From contig CM046451.1 of the NCBI GenBank assembly GCA_025506515.1, forward strand, positions 47,627,212 to 47,691,211: a stretch of 64,000 nucleotides of DNA, written 5' to 3'. The notes below the pieces were generated by a model. That model had not been told where the DNA came from. It searched no databases and worked only from the letters and a program-made list of their open reading frames with translations. This stretch comes from Flaveria trinervia. Lineage: Eukaryota; Streptophyta; Magnoliopsida; Asterales; Asteraceae. Position 1 is the first letter of the stretch, and each line of letters begins with the position of its first letter. Below, in pieces: positions 45,901 to 58,690 of this stretch. The position numbers and the translations under genes are program-made.

Positions 45901-48900
45901 AAAAGTTAATCTAATTTTTTTAATCTTGGACCATGGTTTGCTTATTCATCGTTCACACATTTGGTTTCATTAATAAAGTTTGATTACCTTCGTTCAATAA
46001 TGGTAAGTTGAATTCGGATTGTAGATGACTCAATACGAACTTTTTCTTGTTCTTTTGCAACATTTATCGTTGCTTCGATTCTAAACAAGAAACATGAGGA
46101 TCAAAAGTTACTATTTCGATTCCTTATATTGGATTTTGTATGCTACGGTGTTTGAAGATGGTGGTAGACCGTTTTGAATGAGTTTAGTATGGAATGGATA
46201 GATTTTAACGGTGAATGTATTGTCTCGTGCTTGGTTTTATAACGGTTTAAACTCTACGTGTATTGTTTCATTTACGAATTTTAAGTGTCATTTTGGTTAT
46301 CCTTAAGTTTGATATGATTAAATTAGTTCAAGAGGGTGTTAAGAAACGAAATACATAGGAATGCACGTTGTTACGGGAAGTAAAAACAATCCGTGCTAGA
46401 AGTATTGTTATTTAACATTCTTGAGTCTGTACTTTGTTCTCCATGCATTATGTTAAGCTTTCGAGACATCTAGGTTCCACAAATCTATACTCGCATAATT
46501 TGAGTAAAATACAAGTTAATCTAAATTTCTTTAATCTTGGACCATTGTTTGATTTCTTATTCATTGTTCACACAGTTGGTTTCATTAATAAAGTTTGATT
46601 ACCATCATTCCATAATGGTGATTTGAATTTGATCGTTATTCAGTGAATAAGAACATTTTCTTGTTCTTTTGCAACATTTATCGTTGCCTCGATTCTAAAC
46701 AAGAAACATGAGGATCAAGAGTTAGTATTTTGATTTGTTATATTGGATTTTCTATGCTGGAGTGTTTGAATGAGTTTAGTAAGGAGTGGATCGATTTTAA
46801 GGGTGACTTGTATGGTCTCGTGCTTGGTTTTATATCGGTTTAAACTCTACCTGTATTCTTTCATTTACGAATTTTAAGTGTCATTTCGGTTATCCTTATG
46901 CTTGGATTTGACAAAATTAGTTCAAGAGGGTGTTAAGAAACAAATATACGTAGGAATGCACGTTGTTACGGGAAGTAAAAACAATCCGTGCTTGAAGTAT
47001 TGCTATTTAACATTTTTGTGTACGTACTTTTGTTCTCCATGCATTATGTTAAGCTTTCGAGACAACTAGGTTGCACAAATCTATCATAATTTGAGTAAAA
47101 TAAAAGTTAATCTAAATTTTTTTAATCTTGGACCATGGTTTGATTTCTTATTCATCGTTCACACATTTGGTTTCATTAATAAAGTTTGATTACCTTCGTT
47201 CCATAATGGTAAGTTGAATTCGGATTGTAGATGACTCAATACGAACTTTTTCTTGTTCTTTTGCAACATTTATCGTTGCTTCGATTCTAAACAAGAAACA
47301 TGAGGATCAAAAGTTAGTATTTAGATTCCTTATATTGGATTTTGTATGCTACGGTGTTTGAAGATGGTGGTAGACCGTTTTGAATGAGTTTAGTATGGAA
47401 TGGATAGATTTTAACGGTGAATTGTATTGTCTCGTGCTTGGTTTTATAACGGTTTAAACTCTACGTGTATTGTTTCATTTACGAATTTTAAGTGTCATTT
47501 TGGTTATCCTTAAGTTTGGATATGATTAAATTAGTTCAAGAGGGTGTTAAGAAACGAATATACATAGGAATGCACGTTGTTACGGGAAGTAAAAACAATC
47601 CGTGCTAGAAGTATTGTTATTTAACATTCTTGAGTCTGTACTTTGTTCTCCATGCATTATGTTAAGCTTTCGAGACATCTAGGTTCCACAAATCTATACT
47701 CGCATAATTTGAGTAAAATACAAGTTAATCTAAATTTCTTTAATCTTGGACCATTGTTTGATTTCTTATTCATTGTTCACACAGTTGGTTTCATTAATGA
47801 AGTTTGATTACCATCATTCCATAATGTTGATTTGAATTTGGATCGTTATTGAGTGAATAAGAACTTTTTCTTGTTCTTTTGCAACATTTATCGTTGCCTC
47901 GATTCTAAACAAGAAACATGAGGATCAAGAGTTAGTATTTTGATTTGTTATATTGGATTTTCTATGCTGGAGTGTTTGAAGACGGTGGTAGAGAGATTTG
48001 AATGAGTTTAGTAAGGAGTGGATCGATTTTAAGGGTGACTTGTATGGTCTCGTGCTTGGTTTTATATCGGTTTAAACTATACCTGTATTCTTTCATTTAC
48101 GAATTTTAAGTGTCATTTCGGTTATCCTTATGCTTGGATTTGACAAAATTAGTTCAAGAGGGAGTTAAGAAACAAATATACGTAGGAATGCACGTTGTTA
48201 CGGGAAGTAAAAACAATCCGTGCTTGAAGTATTGCTATTTAACATTTTTGTGTATGTACTTTTGTTCTCCATGCATTATGTTAAGCTTTCGACACAACTA
48301 GGTTGCACAAATCTATACTCGCATTATTTGAGTAAAATAAAAGTTAATCGAAAATTTTTTAATCTTGGACCATGGTTTGATTTCTTATTCATCGTTCACA
48401 CATTTCATTTCATTTATAAAGTTTGATTACTATCATTCCATAATGGTAAGTTGAATTCGGATTGTAATTGACTGAATACGAACTTTTTCTTGTTCTTTTG
48501 CACATTTATCGTTGCTTCGATTCCAAACAAGAAACATGAGGATCCAAAGTTACTATTTCGATTCCTTATATTGGATTTTGTATGCTATAGTGTTTGAAGA
48601 TGGTGGTAGATCGTTTTGAATGAGTTTAGTACGGAATGGATAGATTTTAACGGTGAATTGTATTGTCTCGTGCTTGGTTTTATAACGGTTTAAACTCTAC
48701 GTGTATTGTTTCATTTACGAATTTTAAGTGTCATTTAGGTATCCTTACGTTTGGATATGATTAAATTAGTTCTAGAGGGTGTAAGAGACGAATATACATA
48801 GGAATGCATGTTGTTACAGGAAATAAAAACAATCCGTGCTAGAAGTATTGCTATTTAACATTCTTGTGTATGTACTTTGTTCTCCATGCATTATGTTAAG

Positions 48901-51384
48901 CTTTCTAGACATCTAGGTTGCACAAATCTATACTCGCATAATTTGAGTAAAATACAAGTTAATCTAAATTTCTTTAATCTTGGACCATTGTTTGATTTCT
49001 TATTCATTGTTCACACAGTTGGTTTCATTAATAAAGTTTGATTACCATCATTCCATAATGGTGATTTGAATTTGGATCGTTATTCAGTGAATAAGAACAT
49101 TTTCTTGTTCTTTTGCAACATTTATCGTTGCCTCGATTCTAAACAAGAAACATGGGGATCAGAGTTAGTTTTGATTTGTTATATTGGATTTTCTATGCTG
49201 GAGTGTTTGAATGAGTTTAGTAAGGAGTGGATCGATTTTAAGGGTGACTTGTATGGTCTTGTGCTTGGTTTTATATCGGTTTAAACTCTACCTGTATTGT
49301 TTCATTTAAGAATTTTAAGTGTGATTTCGATTATCCTTATGCTTGGATTTGACAAAATTAGTTCAAGAGGGTGTTAAGAAACTAATATAACTAGGAATAC
49401 ACGTTTTTACGGGAAGTAAAAACAATCCATGCTTGAAGTATTGCTATTTAACATTTTTGTGTATGTACTTTTGTTCTCCATGCATTATGTTAAGCTTTCG
49501 AGACAACTAGGTTGCACAAATCTATACTCACATAATTTGAGTAAAATAAAAGTTAATCTAAATTTTTTTAATCTTGGACCATGGTTTGATTTCTTATTCA
49601 TCGTTCACACATTTGGTTTCATTAATAAAGTTTGATTACCATCGTTCCATAATGGTAAGTTGAATTCGGATTGTAATTGACTGAATACGAACTTTTTCTT
49701 GTTCTTTTGCAACATTTATCGTTGCTTCGATTCTAAACAAGAAACATCAGGATCAAAAGTTACTATTTCGATTCCTTATATTGGATTTTGTATGCTACAG
49801 TGTTTGAAGATGGTGGTAGACCGTTTTGAATGAGTTTAGTATGGAATGCATAGATTTTAACGGTGAATTGTATTGTCTCGTGCTTGGTTTTATAACGGTT
49901 TAAACTCTACGTGTATTGTTTCATTTACGAATTTTAAGTGTCAGTTTGGTTATCCTTAAGTTTGGATTTGATTAAATTAGTTCAAGAGGGTGTTAAGAAA
50001 CGAATATGCATAGGAATGCACGTTGTTACGGGAAGTAAAAACAATCCGTGCTAGAAGTATTGCTATTTAACATTCTTGTGTATGTACTTTGTTCTCCATG
50101 CATTATGTTAAGCTTTCGAGACATCTAGATTCCACAAATCTCTACTCGCATAATTTGAGTAAAATACAAGTTAATCTAAATTTCTTTAATCTTGGACCAT
50201 TGTTTGATTTCTTATTCATTGTTCACACAGTTGGTTTCATTAATAAAGTTTGATTACCATCATTCCATAATGTTGATTTGAATTGGATCGTATTGAGTGA
50301 ATAAGAACTTTTTCTTGTTCTTTTGCAACATTTATCGTTGCCTCGATTCTAAACAAGAAACATGAGGATCAAGAGTTAGTATTTTGATTTGTTATATTGG
50401 ATTTTCTATGCTGGAGTGTTTGAAGACGGTGGTAGAGAGATTTGAATGAGTTTAGTAAGGAGTGGATCGATTTTAAGGGTGACTTGTATGGTCTGGTGCT
50501 TTGTTTTATATCGGTTTCAACTCTACCTGTATTCTTTCATTACGAATTTTAAGTGTCATTTCGGTTATCCTTGTGCTTGGATTTGACAAAATTAGTTCAA
50601 GAGGGTGTTAAGAAACGAATATACATAGGAATGCACGTTGTTACGGGAAGTAAAAACAATCTGTGCTAGAAGTATTGCTATTTAACATTCTTGTGTATGT
50701 ACTTTGTTCTCCATGCATTATGTTAAGCTTTCGAGACATCTAGGTTGCACAAATCTATACTCGCATAATTTGAGTAAAATACAAGTTAATCTAAATTTCT
50801 TTTATCTTGGACCATTGTTTGATTTCTTATTCATTGTTCACACAGTTGGTTTCATTAATAAAGTTTGATTACCATCATTCAATAATGTTGATTTGAATTT
50901 GGATCGTTATTGAGTGAATAAGAACTTTTTCTTGTTCTTTTGCAACATTTATCGTTTCCTCGATTCTAAACAAGAAACATGAGGATCAAGAGTTAGTATT
51001 TTGATTTGTTATATTGGATTTTCTATGCTGGAGTGTTTGAAGACGGTGGTAGAGAGTTTTGAATGAGTTTAGTAAGGAGTGGATCGATTTTAAGGGTGAC
51101 TTGTATGGTCTCGTGCTTGGTTTTATATCGGTTTAAACTCTACCTGTATTTTTCATTTACGAATTTGAAGTGTCATTTCGGTTATCCTTACGCTTGGATT
51201 TGACAAAATTAGTTCAAGAGGGTGTTAAGAAACAAATATACGTAGGAATGCACGTTGTTACGGGAAGTAAAAACAATCCGTGCTTGAAGTATTGCTATTT
51301 AACATTTTTGTGTATGTACTTTTGTTCTCCATGCATTATGTTAAGCTTTCGAGACAACTAGGTTGCACAAATCTATACTCGCAT
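39905..51384 (+). repeat. Satellite array, about 18.7 monomers (plus orientation), higher-order structured
   Basis: Monomers of about 615 bp fall into at least two types in the right part. Type a has TTCACACAGTTGG with GTTGATTTG or GGTGATTTG; type b has ATCGTTCACACATTTGG with GGTAAGTTGAATTC. From about 42.2 kb the order by eye is a b a, a b a, b a b a b a b a a. Trimer copies lie 1841 and 1832 bp apart (42471 vs 44312; 43911 vs 45743). A 4-monomer relation (about 2440 bp) links 46757 and 49197. Each monomer has a GTTTAAAC word and three dyads. Cut at 51384 by element C. Confidence 0.93.
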
Positions 51385-51486
51385 ATATTTCAGCTTTCAA
51401 AATTGCATTAAAAACTAATATTATCCGCTGCGTTTTCTGAAAGTTTAAATGGTTAAACTACGTTTTATGTTCTTGCAAACCCAACA
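51385..51486 (+). mobile_element. 102-bp remnant of the 5' LTR of element C
   Basis: Identical over 102 bp to the end of the 3' LTR (58589-58690) and followed by a primer binding site. About 886 bp of LTR and about 80 bp of satellite are missing at its left. The break joins CTCGCATA of the satellite to ATATTTCAG of the LTR with a short shared ATA. Confidence 0.9.
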
Positions 51487-51487
51487 A

Positions 51488-51501
51488 TGGCATCAAGAGC
51501 C
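51488..51501 (+). other. Primer binding site of element C
   Basis: TGGCATCAAGAGCC, one base after the LTR end; initiator tRNA-Met type as in element A. Confidence 0.8.
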
Positions 51502-52112
51502 GGTTATGTGGATGACTTGCTTGTTTTGTCCTTTAAAATTGGTTTTAAGGATGTTATAGACTTGTTATAGGCTGTTTTTTGGGCTGCTATGTTTTGTTTG
51601 GATGATTCTCCAACTTTCAAGGTCATATCACACATGCTAGTGATTAGATCTTGAAAGATATATCATGATATGTTGATTGTTTGGACAATGTTTAAAACCA
51701 AAATTTTCAGTTTATGTTGGCTGAAATTGAAGGTTTTAAGTGGGGTTCATTATATTTTTGATGATATGATCATTGGATGTTAGTGTGCATAACCTAGCCT
51801 TTGACCTTGTGTTGTTTGGATGCTTGCTATGTTTGTTTTGGTTGTTTTCTCTTGGGATTGTAATATTATTCATTTGTGCTTTGTTTAAAATGTAACTTGT
51901 CTATTATTCATTGGGATGTAATAATAGATTAGGAGCTTTTTCCTTTTACTAGAAATATGTATTAGGATATATATTTTGTAAAAGAAGATGCTCGGGATGG
52001 AAGCACAATGGAAGACACAAAAGAAGGACTCGAAGCATATGGATGCAAGTTCAAGTGGGAGTCCATCAAGACCCCTATTTTGTGTTGTATTCAACCCTTA
52101 GGAATACCTAAT

Positions 52113-52144
52113 GACCACACTTGTGATGGCAAACAAGTGTGGTC
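52113..52144 (+). other. Leader hairpin 1 of element C
   Basis: A perfect 12-bp stem GACCACACTTGT / ACAAGTGTGGTC around the loop GATGGCAA, the longest version of the hairpin shared by A, B and C. Confidence 0.85.
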
Positions 52145-52939
52145 ACAATAGTTGCCTAGGTTATGCACATTATGGTTGTTATGCTTATGACTTGTTTGGA
52201 TGGTTGTTATTTGATTGAGTGGTTGATTTTTGACATGCCTTACAAACTAATTAACAAACTTAACAAGTTATTAAAATGATGGTTCTTAATCATTAAAAGG
52301 TAATAAAAGGTTATTAAATTGATTTAATGGTTTTAAAGATTAGAATTGGTTTTAATCAAAGGACCATAGGGTACCTTGTATTTGAAAGCATGCAAATACA
52401 AGTACATAGAGTTTTCTAAACTAGAATTATGAAATCTCTAAACTTTTGACTAACAAGTTCAACACCGTCCTTTTGCACAACACTTGAATCATTTGGAAAC
52501 TCTTAATGGGATAAAGATCACCTAACCATTTAGAGGGAACTTATGATTTAAGGTGGGGATACCACATTAGTGGGATAAAGGTCACCTAACCACTTATGTG
52601 GGTAAACTCACACGTGTGTGCAAGTAGGGTAACTTGATTTGCAAACCATGTTAAATGGATCACCTAAATATGGTTTCCAAATGGTGTTGATGGGATTAAC
52701 GTGCCGACTTTACATATGATGTTTAAAGGTCGATCCCATACATCTAGAAGTTGCAAATGGTTGCAACCGTCAATCGTTGACCACTTATTAATTTAAATCG
52801 TGGGATAAAGGTCACCTAACCACAATTTAAATGTAATGTTGGGTTCTAGATTTTAATATAAAAATGGCCTTAAAAGGCATTAATTATTAAAATTGGCAAT
52901 ATCGAAAATACTAAAATAAAACTTTGTTAAATTTTGTAG

Positions 52940-54230
52940 ATGGCCTCACATAATGATAATTCCGATAACTCATCCGCGTCCAACCAATCTCTACGAGCGA
53001 TCCTCCAAAAGGAACGTCTAAATCATAACAACTTTATCGACTGGTATCGAAACTTGAGAATCGTTCTCAAGCAAGAGAGAAGATCGTATGTTTTAGACGA
53101 CCCTATCCCCGATCAACCTAGCGAGGATGATGAGGAGGCCTACAACGATTGGCTGAAGTACACTGAGGACTCCGTCCAAGTGTCTTGTCTCATGCTAGCA
53201 AGCATGACTCCGGATCTCCAAAAGGAGTATGAACACCACGGAGCTTACGACATGATAACCCAGCTGAAGGAAACGTTCCAACAACAAGCAAGGGTTGAGC
53301 GCTTCGAAATGGTTCGAGCATTCCATGCATGTCGTATGGACGAACCAATCTGTTTCATCTTATGTACTTAAGATGAAAAGTCACATTGACCGCCTCGAGA
53401 GGCTTAATTGTCCCGTCTCGAAGGAATGGCCACGGATTTGATCCTGAATGGCCTTACAAGAGGTTCGAGACATTCGTGTTGAACTAAAACATGAATGCTT
53501 GGGACAAAAGCATTGGTGAGCTTCACTCAATGCTCAAAACTGCCGAGGCGGCCATGGGTAAAAGGGTTTTACCGTTCTCACCATCAATGAAGGTGGGAAC
53601 AATAAAAGGCCTCGTCCCGCACCCAAGGCAAAAGTTGCCAAGGGCAAGGGACCCGCTTGGGGAAAAGGGAAAGGGGTGGCAAGGGTGCCACCCAACCATA
53701 AGAGAAAAAGCAAAAGGTTGCTACTAACGACCCATGCTTCAAGTGTGGGGAGATTGGACATTGGGCAAGGAATTGTCCTGTCCATCTCCAAGAGTTGAAA
53801 GCAAAGAGGGATGCCGGGCAGACCTCAGGTACAATATACATGATCCATATTGATTTAAACATGATATCCTCTAACACATGGGTATTAGATACCGGATGTG
53901 GAACTCACATTTGCAATTTGTTGCAGGGGTTCAAAAGAAGTAGTGACTTCAAGAAGGGGATGCAAGCCTCTACATGGGCAATGGGGCTAAAGTTCAAGTT
54001 GAAGCCCGTGGTGACTACATCTTGAAGCTTCCAAATGGTTTGGAAGTGATCTTGAACAATGTTTTGTATGCTCCTAGTTTGACTAGGAATATTATCTCTG
54101 TAGCCCTGTTAAAACAATTGGATATGTATTATCTTTATTGAAAATGATATTCATGTTTCTTTAAATGGTATGTTCTATTTTAAAGCCATTCCCATTAATG
54201 GTATTTATGAATTGGCTCATGAAAATACTC
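52940..54230 (+). pseudogene. Gag-protease of Angela-like Copia element C
   Basis: ATG 52940 opens a gag domain (NNFIDWYRNLRIVLKQE, EDSVQVSCLMLASMTPDLQK), a complete zinc knuckle CFKCGEIGHWARNCP (about 53732-53776) and the protease with intact DTGCGTHIC (about 53889-53915). Compared with A and B, it lacks single bases near 53427, 53455, 53574, 53695 and 53963, two bases near 53345, and has one TAC-to-TAA change at about 53486. Apart from these, key residues are kept, so this is either a very young decayed copy or an intact gene blurred by sequencing errors. Annotated as pseudogene because the written sequence is not open. Confidence 0.88.
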
Positions 54231-56931
54231 TAAATAGCTCATTGTACCAACTAACACCAAGAAACTCAAGTTGGACTTGAGTGATACCTATCTTTGGCAT
54301 TGTCGTCTTGGTCATATAAACAAGAACGTATACAAACACTTCAAAAGAATGGTCTTTTAAAAAAAATGAATATAATTCATTTGATGTATGTGAATCTTGT
54401 TTACAAGGAAAGATGACTAAGGCACCTTTAGTGGAACTAATGAAAGGGCAAAAGATTTATTAGGATCATACATTCGGATGTATGTGGTCCTTTTAAGCCA
54501 ATGACTAGGAATGGTGAAAGATACTTCATTACCTTTACCGACGATTATAGTCGCTATGGGTATGTGTACTTATTAAGGCACAAAGATGAAGCTTTTGAAA
54601 TGTTCAAAATCTTCAAGAATGAAGTAGAAAATCAACTTAACAAGTCAATTAAAGTTCTCCGTACAGATAGAGGAGGTGAATACCTGAGTGATGCTTTTCA
54701 AGATCATCTTAGGAGTTGTGGGATTGTCTCACAACTCACTCCACCTGGAACACCACAACATAATAGTGTTTCTGAGAGGAGGAATAGAACCTTATTGATA
54801 TGGTTCGATCTATGATGGCTAGAAGCACATTACCTCTATCATTTTGGGGTTTCGCTCTGCTCTCCGCGGCCCGTATTCTAAATATGGCCCCAACCAAAAA
54901 GGTGGAAAGGACACCTTTTGAGATATGGCATGGAAGGGTTCCATCTCTATCATACTTAAAGGTCTGGGGTTGTGAGGCTTATGTTAAGACTCCCACCCCA
55001 AACAAGTTAGAAGTCAGATCCACCAAGTGCATCTTTGTTGGATATCCTAGAGATTCTATGGGATATTATTTCTATGACCCACTGGAACAAAAGGTGTTTG
55101 TTGCCAGAAAGGGTGAGTTCTTAGAAGCCAAGTTCCTTATGGAAGGAACTAGCAGTAGAACAGTGGATCTTGAGGAGGATCAAGAACCACAACCCGATGC
55201 ACATTTGGTTGAAACTAGAACTCAACATGAGGATGTTGAAGATGATCAAATGGTTGATCAATACACACAAAACGTTCGCAGAAGTGGTAGAACTAGTAAT
55301 CCACCTGAAAGATACGGATTTTTCATGGATGGATGCTATGTGGTAGATTCAGATGAACCAACCACATATCATGATGTAGTGTCCAATTTGGATTGTGACA
55401 AATGGCTCGAGGCCATGAGCGTTGAGATGCAATCCATGCATGACAATCAAGTATGGGACTTGGTTGTTCTACCTCCTAACTCAAAAGTAGTAGGAAGCAA
55501 ATGGGTTTTCAAGAAGAAAACCGATATGAATGGAAACTTGGATACTTATAAAGCTAGACTTGTAGCAAAGGGTTTCACTCAAACTCAAGGGGTTGATTAT
55601 GATGAAACCTTCTCACCTGTTGCGATGCTAAAGTATATAAGAATATTGTTTGCCATAGCTGCTCATTATGATTATGAGATTTGGCAAATGGATGTCAAAA
55701 CCGCTTTCCTAAATGGATATCTTGAGGAAGATGTCTATATGGTTCAGCCTGAAGGTTTTGTCGATCCAAAACATCCTAATAAAGTATGCAGTTAAAGAAA
55801 TCAATCTATGGATTGAAACAAGCATCGAGAAGCTGGAATCACCGTTTTGATGAGGAAGTAAAGAAATTTGGCTTCATCAAAAACGCTGATGAGGCTTGTG
55901 TGTATAAGAAGGCTAGTGGGAGCACAATAACTTCCTAGTATTGTATGTTGATGACATACTACTATTGGAAATGACATTCCAAACTTGGAAGGTGTAAAAA
56001 CCTGGCTTGGAAGTTGTTTTTCCATTAAGGATCTTGGTGAAGCCGCCTATATTCTGGGAAAAAGATCTATAGGGATAGATCAAGGCGGTTGATTGGTTTG
56101 AATCAAAGTGCGTACATTGATAAGATCTTGAAAAGGTTCAAGATGGAAAACTCTAAGAAAGGTACCGTACCTATTCAAAGAGGAACAATATTGAGTACGA
56201 CTCAATGTCCTAGCTCAAAGGATGAGCAAGATAAAATGAAGGCAATCCCATACGCATCTGCTATTGGATCCATCATGTATGCGATGATATGCACTCGACC
56301 AGATGTGTCATGCGCCTTAAGCATGACAAGCCGTTACCAGCAAAATCCTGGAAGCAGTCATTGGATGGCTGTTAAGAACATACTTAAGTACCTAAGGAGG
56401 ACAAGAGACATGTTCTTAATCTATGGATCTGGTGATGAGGAACTCGTTGTAAAGGGTACACGGATGCGAGTTTCCAAACCGATCGTGATGATTCTCGGTC
56501 GCAATCGGGATATATTTTCATTCTGAATGGAGGAGCAGTCTCTTGGAAAAGCTCCAAACAGGATGTGGTGGCTCTATCAACTACAGAATCAGAATACGTC
56601 GCCGCCTCATTGGCAGCTCAAGAAGCTGCATGGTTAAAGAAATTCATTGCCGATCTGGGGGTTGTCCCTTCCATTCAGGACCCCCTAGAGATATTTGTGA
56701 TAACAAGGGTGCGATTGCTCAAATCAAGGAACCCCGTGCTCATCAAAAGACTAGGCATATTGAGCGGAGATTCAACTACATACGAGATGAAGTTGAAAAA
56801 GGAAAGATATGTATTCGCAAATTCACACGGATCAAAACATTGCGGATCCTCTCACGAAGCTCCTTGAAAAGGCAAAGCATGAAGGTCATACTTGTGCCAT
56901 GGGACTTCGATATTCTAGTGATTGGATTTGA
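54231..56931 (+). pseudogene. Integrase-RT-RNase H of element C
   Basis: GAG-pre-integrase, integrase core (FTDDYSRYGYVYLL; LRTDRGGEYLSDAF; PQHNSVSERRNRTLL), RT (KARLVAKGFTQTQGVDY, WQMDVKTAFLNG, LYVDD at about 55940-55955) and RNase H follow in Copia order. The integrase D-D-E residues and RT YVDD are intact, unlike element B. Frame is broken by single-base losses near 54325, 54432, 54463, 54796, 55790, 55931, 55964, 56060, 56456, 56693 and 56820; no clear in-frame nonsense codon is needed to explain the breaks. The final stop TAG of B reads TGG here, with the frame ending at TGA 56929-56931. Confidence 0.88.
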
Positions 56932-57701
56932 TCTGTAAATTTGTATTTGGATATATGGAACTCATTATTATTTGAATAAATTTATTTGGTTATAATGTTT
57001 CAACTATGTTCCAATTTAGCATGTTTTATCCATGAGTAAAATGTTTACTCTAAATATCGTAGTCGTTCATACTTGTGGGAACAAGTATGAAAGTAAGATT
57101 ATTATGAACTTGGATTGGTTGATTTTCATAAGGATGAATATACGGCAATGGGTTGCCACCAAGGTTCATAGATATTTGTGGGATACAAATATTGGATTAA
57201 CCCGCATCTCAAATTTCACTACATGGAATCCTTTTGATGATCATAAATAAATTTGAGTAAAAGTGAATATCATTTGGTATCCTTAGACCTGAGATACATA
57301 TTGGGTTTTGATATTCACCAAGTGTTATACCTTGAGCTTATTCTTCACTGTCCTGAAATAGTGGACAGTGCATAAGGGTATGTTCAGGCATGACACGAGG
57401 TGTTTGTGAGAAACGTATGTAGTCAAGATGGAATTTGTTCCTCTTATTCGTTGAGAGTTAGATGTCTAAGGCCTGATAAGTTAAATCAACAAGGAATGAT
57501 CATTCTGTGTCCTGGATTTAACATGACATCTGTAACAAATGGATAGATGATTGATTCACCTAAATCTTTTCAAGTAGGGTACTTGAAAGGGATGATGTTA
57601 TTGAATGGCTATAAGTCATGCGTATTAAGGGTAGTAAACCGTTGTTAGGCGGTATTTACTGCTTGCATCAATCTTCTATGAATCTTGTGCAAGTGGGAGA
57701 T
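56932..57701 (+). other. 3' untranslated region of element C with polypurine tract
   Basis: Homologous to the split 3' region of element B, here uninterrupted: GGATAGATGATTGATTCACC at about 57541 is the empty site of LTR-2. Ends with AAGTGGGAGAT (57691-57701), the polypurine tract. Confidence 0.75.
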
Positions 57702-58690
57702 TGTACGATTTCATATGCCCAAAACACATAGAATATTGATGTGGTTAGTACGTCATGATCCAAGTCGGGTTATACCCAATAACAAGCTATACAAACACCA
57801 GCAATTATATATTTGTTGATAAGATCATACAATAAAATATGACACCTATTTAGTAATTGGTTTTCAATATTGCTTTGTGAAAGAACAATATTATTTGGAT
57901 AATTTGTTCATGAGATATTATTTGATAAATTAATTTAGAAGTTGGATAATGATAAAATTAATAAAATGTAAACTGTCATGTTATAAAATTTAACTATGTT
58001 TTAATTTTGTAATTAATATGTTGGAAGTGTAGTTTTTTATAAAAGATTAAAAGAGAGGGAAACCCCCTTTTGGGTTGAAAGTTTCGGCCGCCCCTATGGG
58101 CCATTGAGGGGATATGTCTTGCTTCTGTTCTTTGCAAGAGTTAAGGCACATTATCACTCAACCCTCTTTTGCTACACTCTCTCACACACACAAAAGGGCA
58201 ACATATTCTCTTTGAAGACAGCAACATTTCGATTTGAAGCTGCCAGAAACAAGCTGAAAAATCGTTTTTCTTGGTTGTTTTGGCTGATTTGGGTTGCTCT
58301 TCTAGGGGTTTTCTTGTGGTGTAAAGCTCCCTAACAAGCAAGGTGTTTGGAAGAAGCTTGTGGGTACTACAATTGAGGTTCTCTTCTTTGAGGGCTGCAT
58401 AAACAATATCATCATCATCTTCATCTCATCCTTCTTTCATTCGTTTTTGAAGGCTGCAGAAAGGTAGTTATAGCAGCCCCTTGTGGCTGTCATATTATGT
58501 TGTTTTAATGTTCTCATAGCTTGTCTATTCACATAATATGATCCTTGTTTTAGGTTTGTTTCATATGCTTAATGGCCTCTTAAAGAACATATTTCAGCTT
58601 TCAAAATTGCATTAAAAACTAATATTATCCGCTGCGTTTTCTGAAAGTTTAAATGGTTAAACTACGTTTTATGTTCTTGCAAACCCAACA
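57702..58690 (+). mobile_element. 3' LTR of Angela-like element C
   Basis: This 989-bp LTR starts TGTACGATTTC (TGTTGGATC in B) and ends CAAACCCAACA. It is followed directly by satellite (GGTTTCATTGATAAAG). A TATAAAAG word lies at 58038-58045 and a GGCCGCC stretch at about 58085. Confidence 0.9.
58038..58045 (+). promoter_or_regulatory. TATA-like box in element C LTR
   Basis: TATAAAAG about 340 bp into the LTR, followed by a purine-rich stretch. Similar TTTATAAAA words occur in the LTR of B. Role inferred from position only. Confidence 0.4.

Larger units (their letters stand above)
51487..52939 (+). other. Leader (5' untranslated region) of element C
   Basis: Non-coding, homologous to the leaders of A and B. 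Holds the primer binding site, hairpin 2 (CTTTCAAG/CTTGAAAG, 51614-51657), hairpin 1 (52113-52144) and three 22-nt motifs with core GATAAAGGTCACCTAACC at 52507-52528 (one variant base), 52571-52592 and 52801-52822. Confidence 0.8.

Noticed and set aside
39905..51384. CENP-B-box-like or telomeric repeats in the satellite
   Set aside because: I found neither a TTCG....A..CGGG pattern nor tandem TTTAGGG units by eye.
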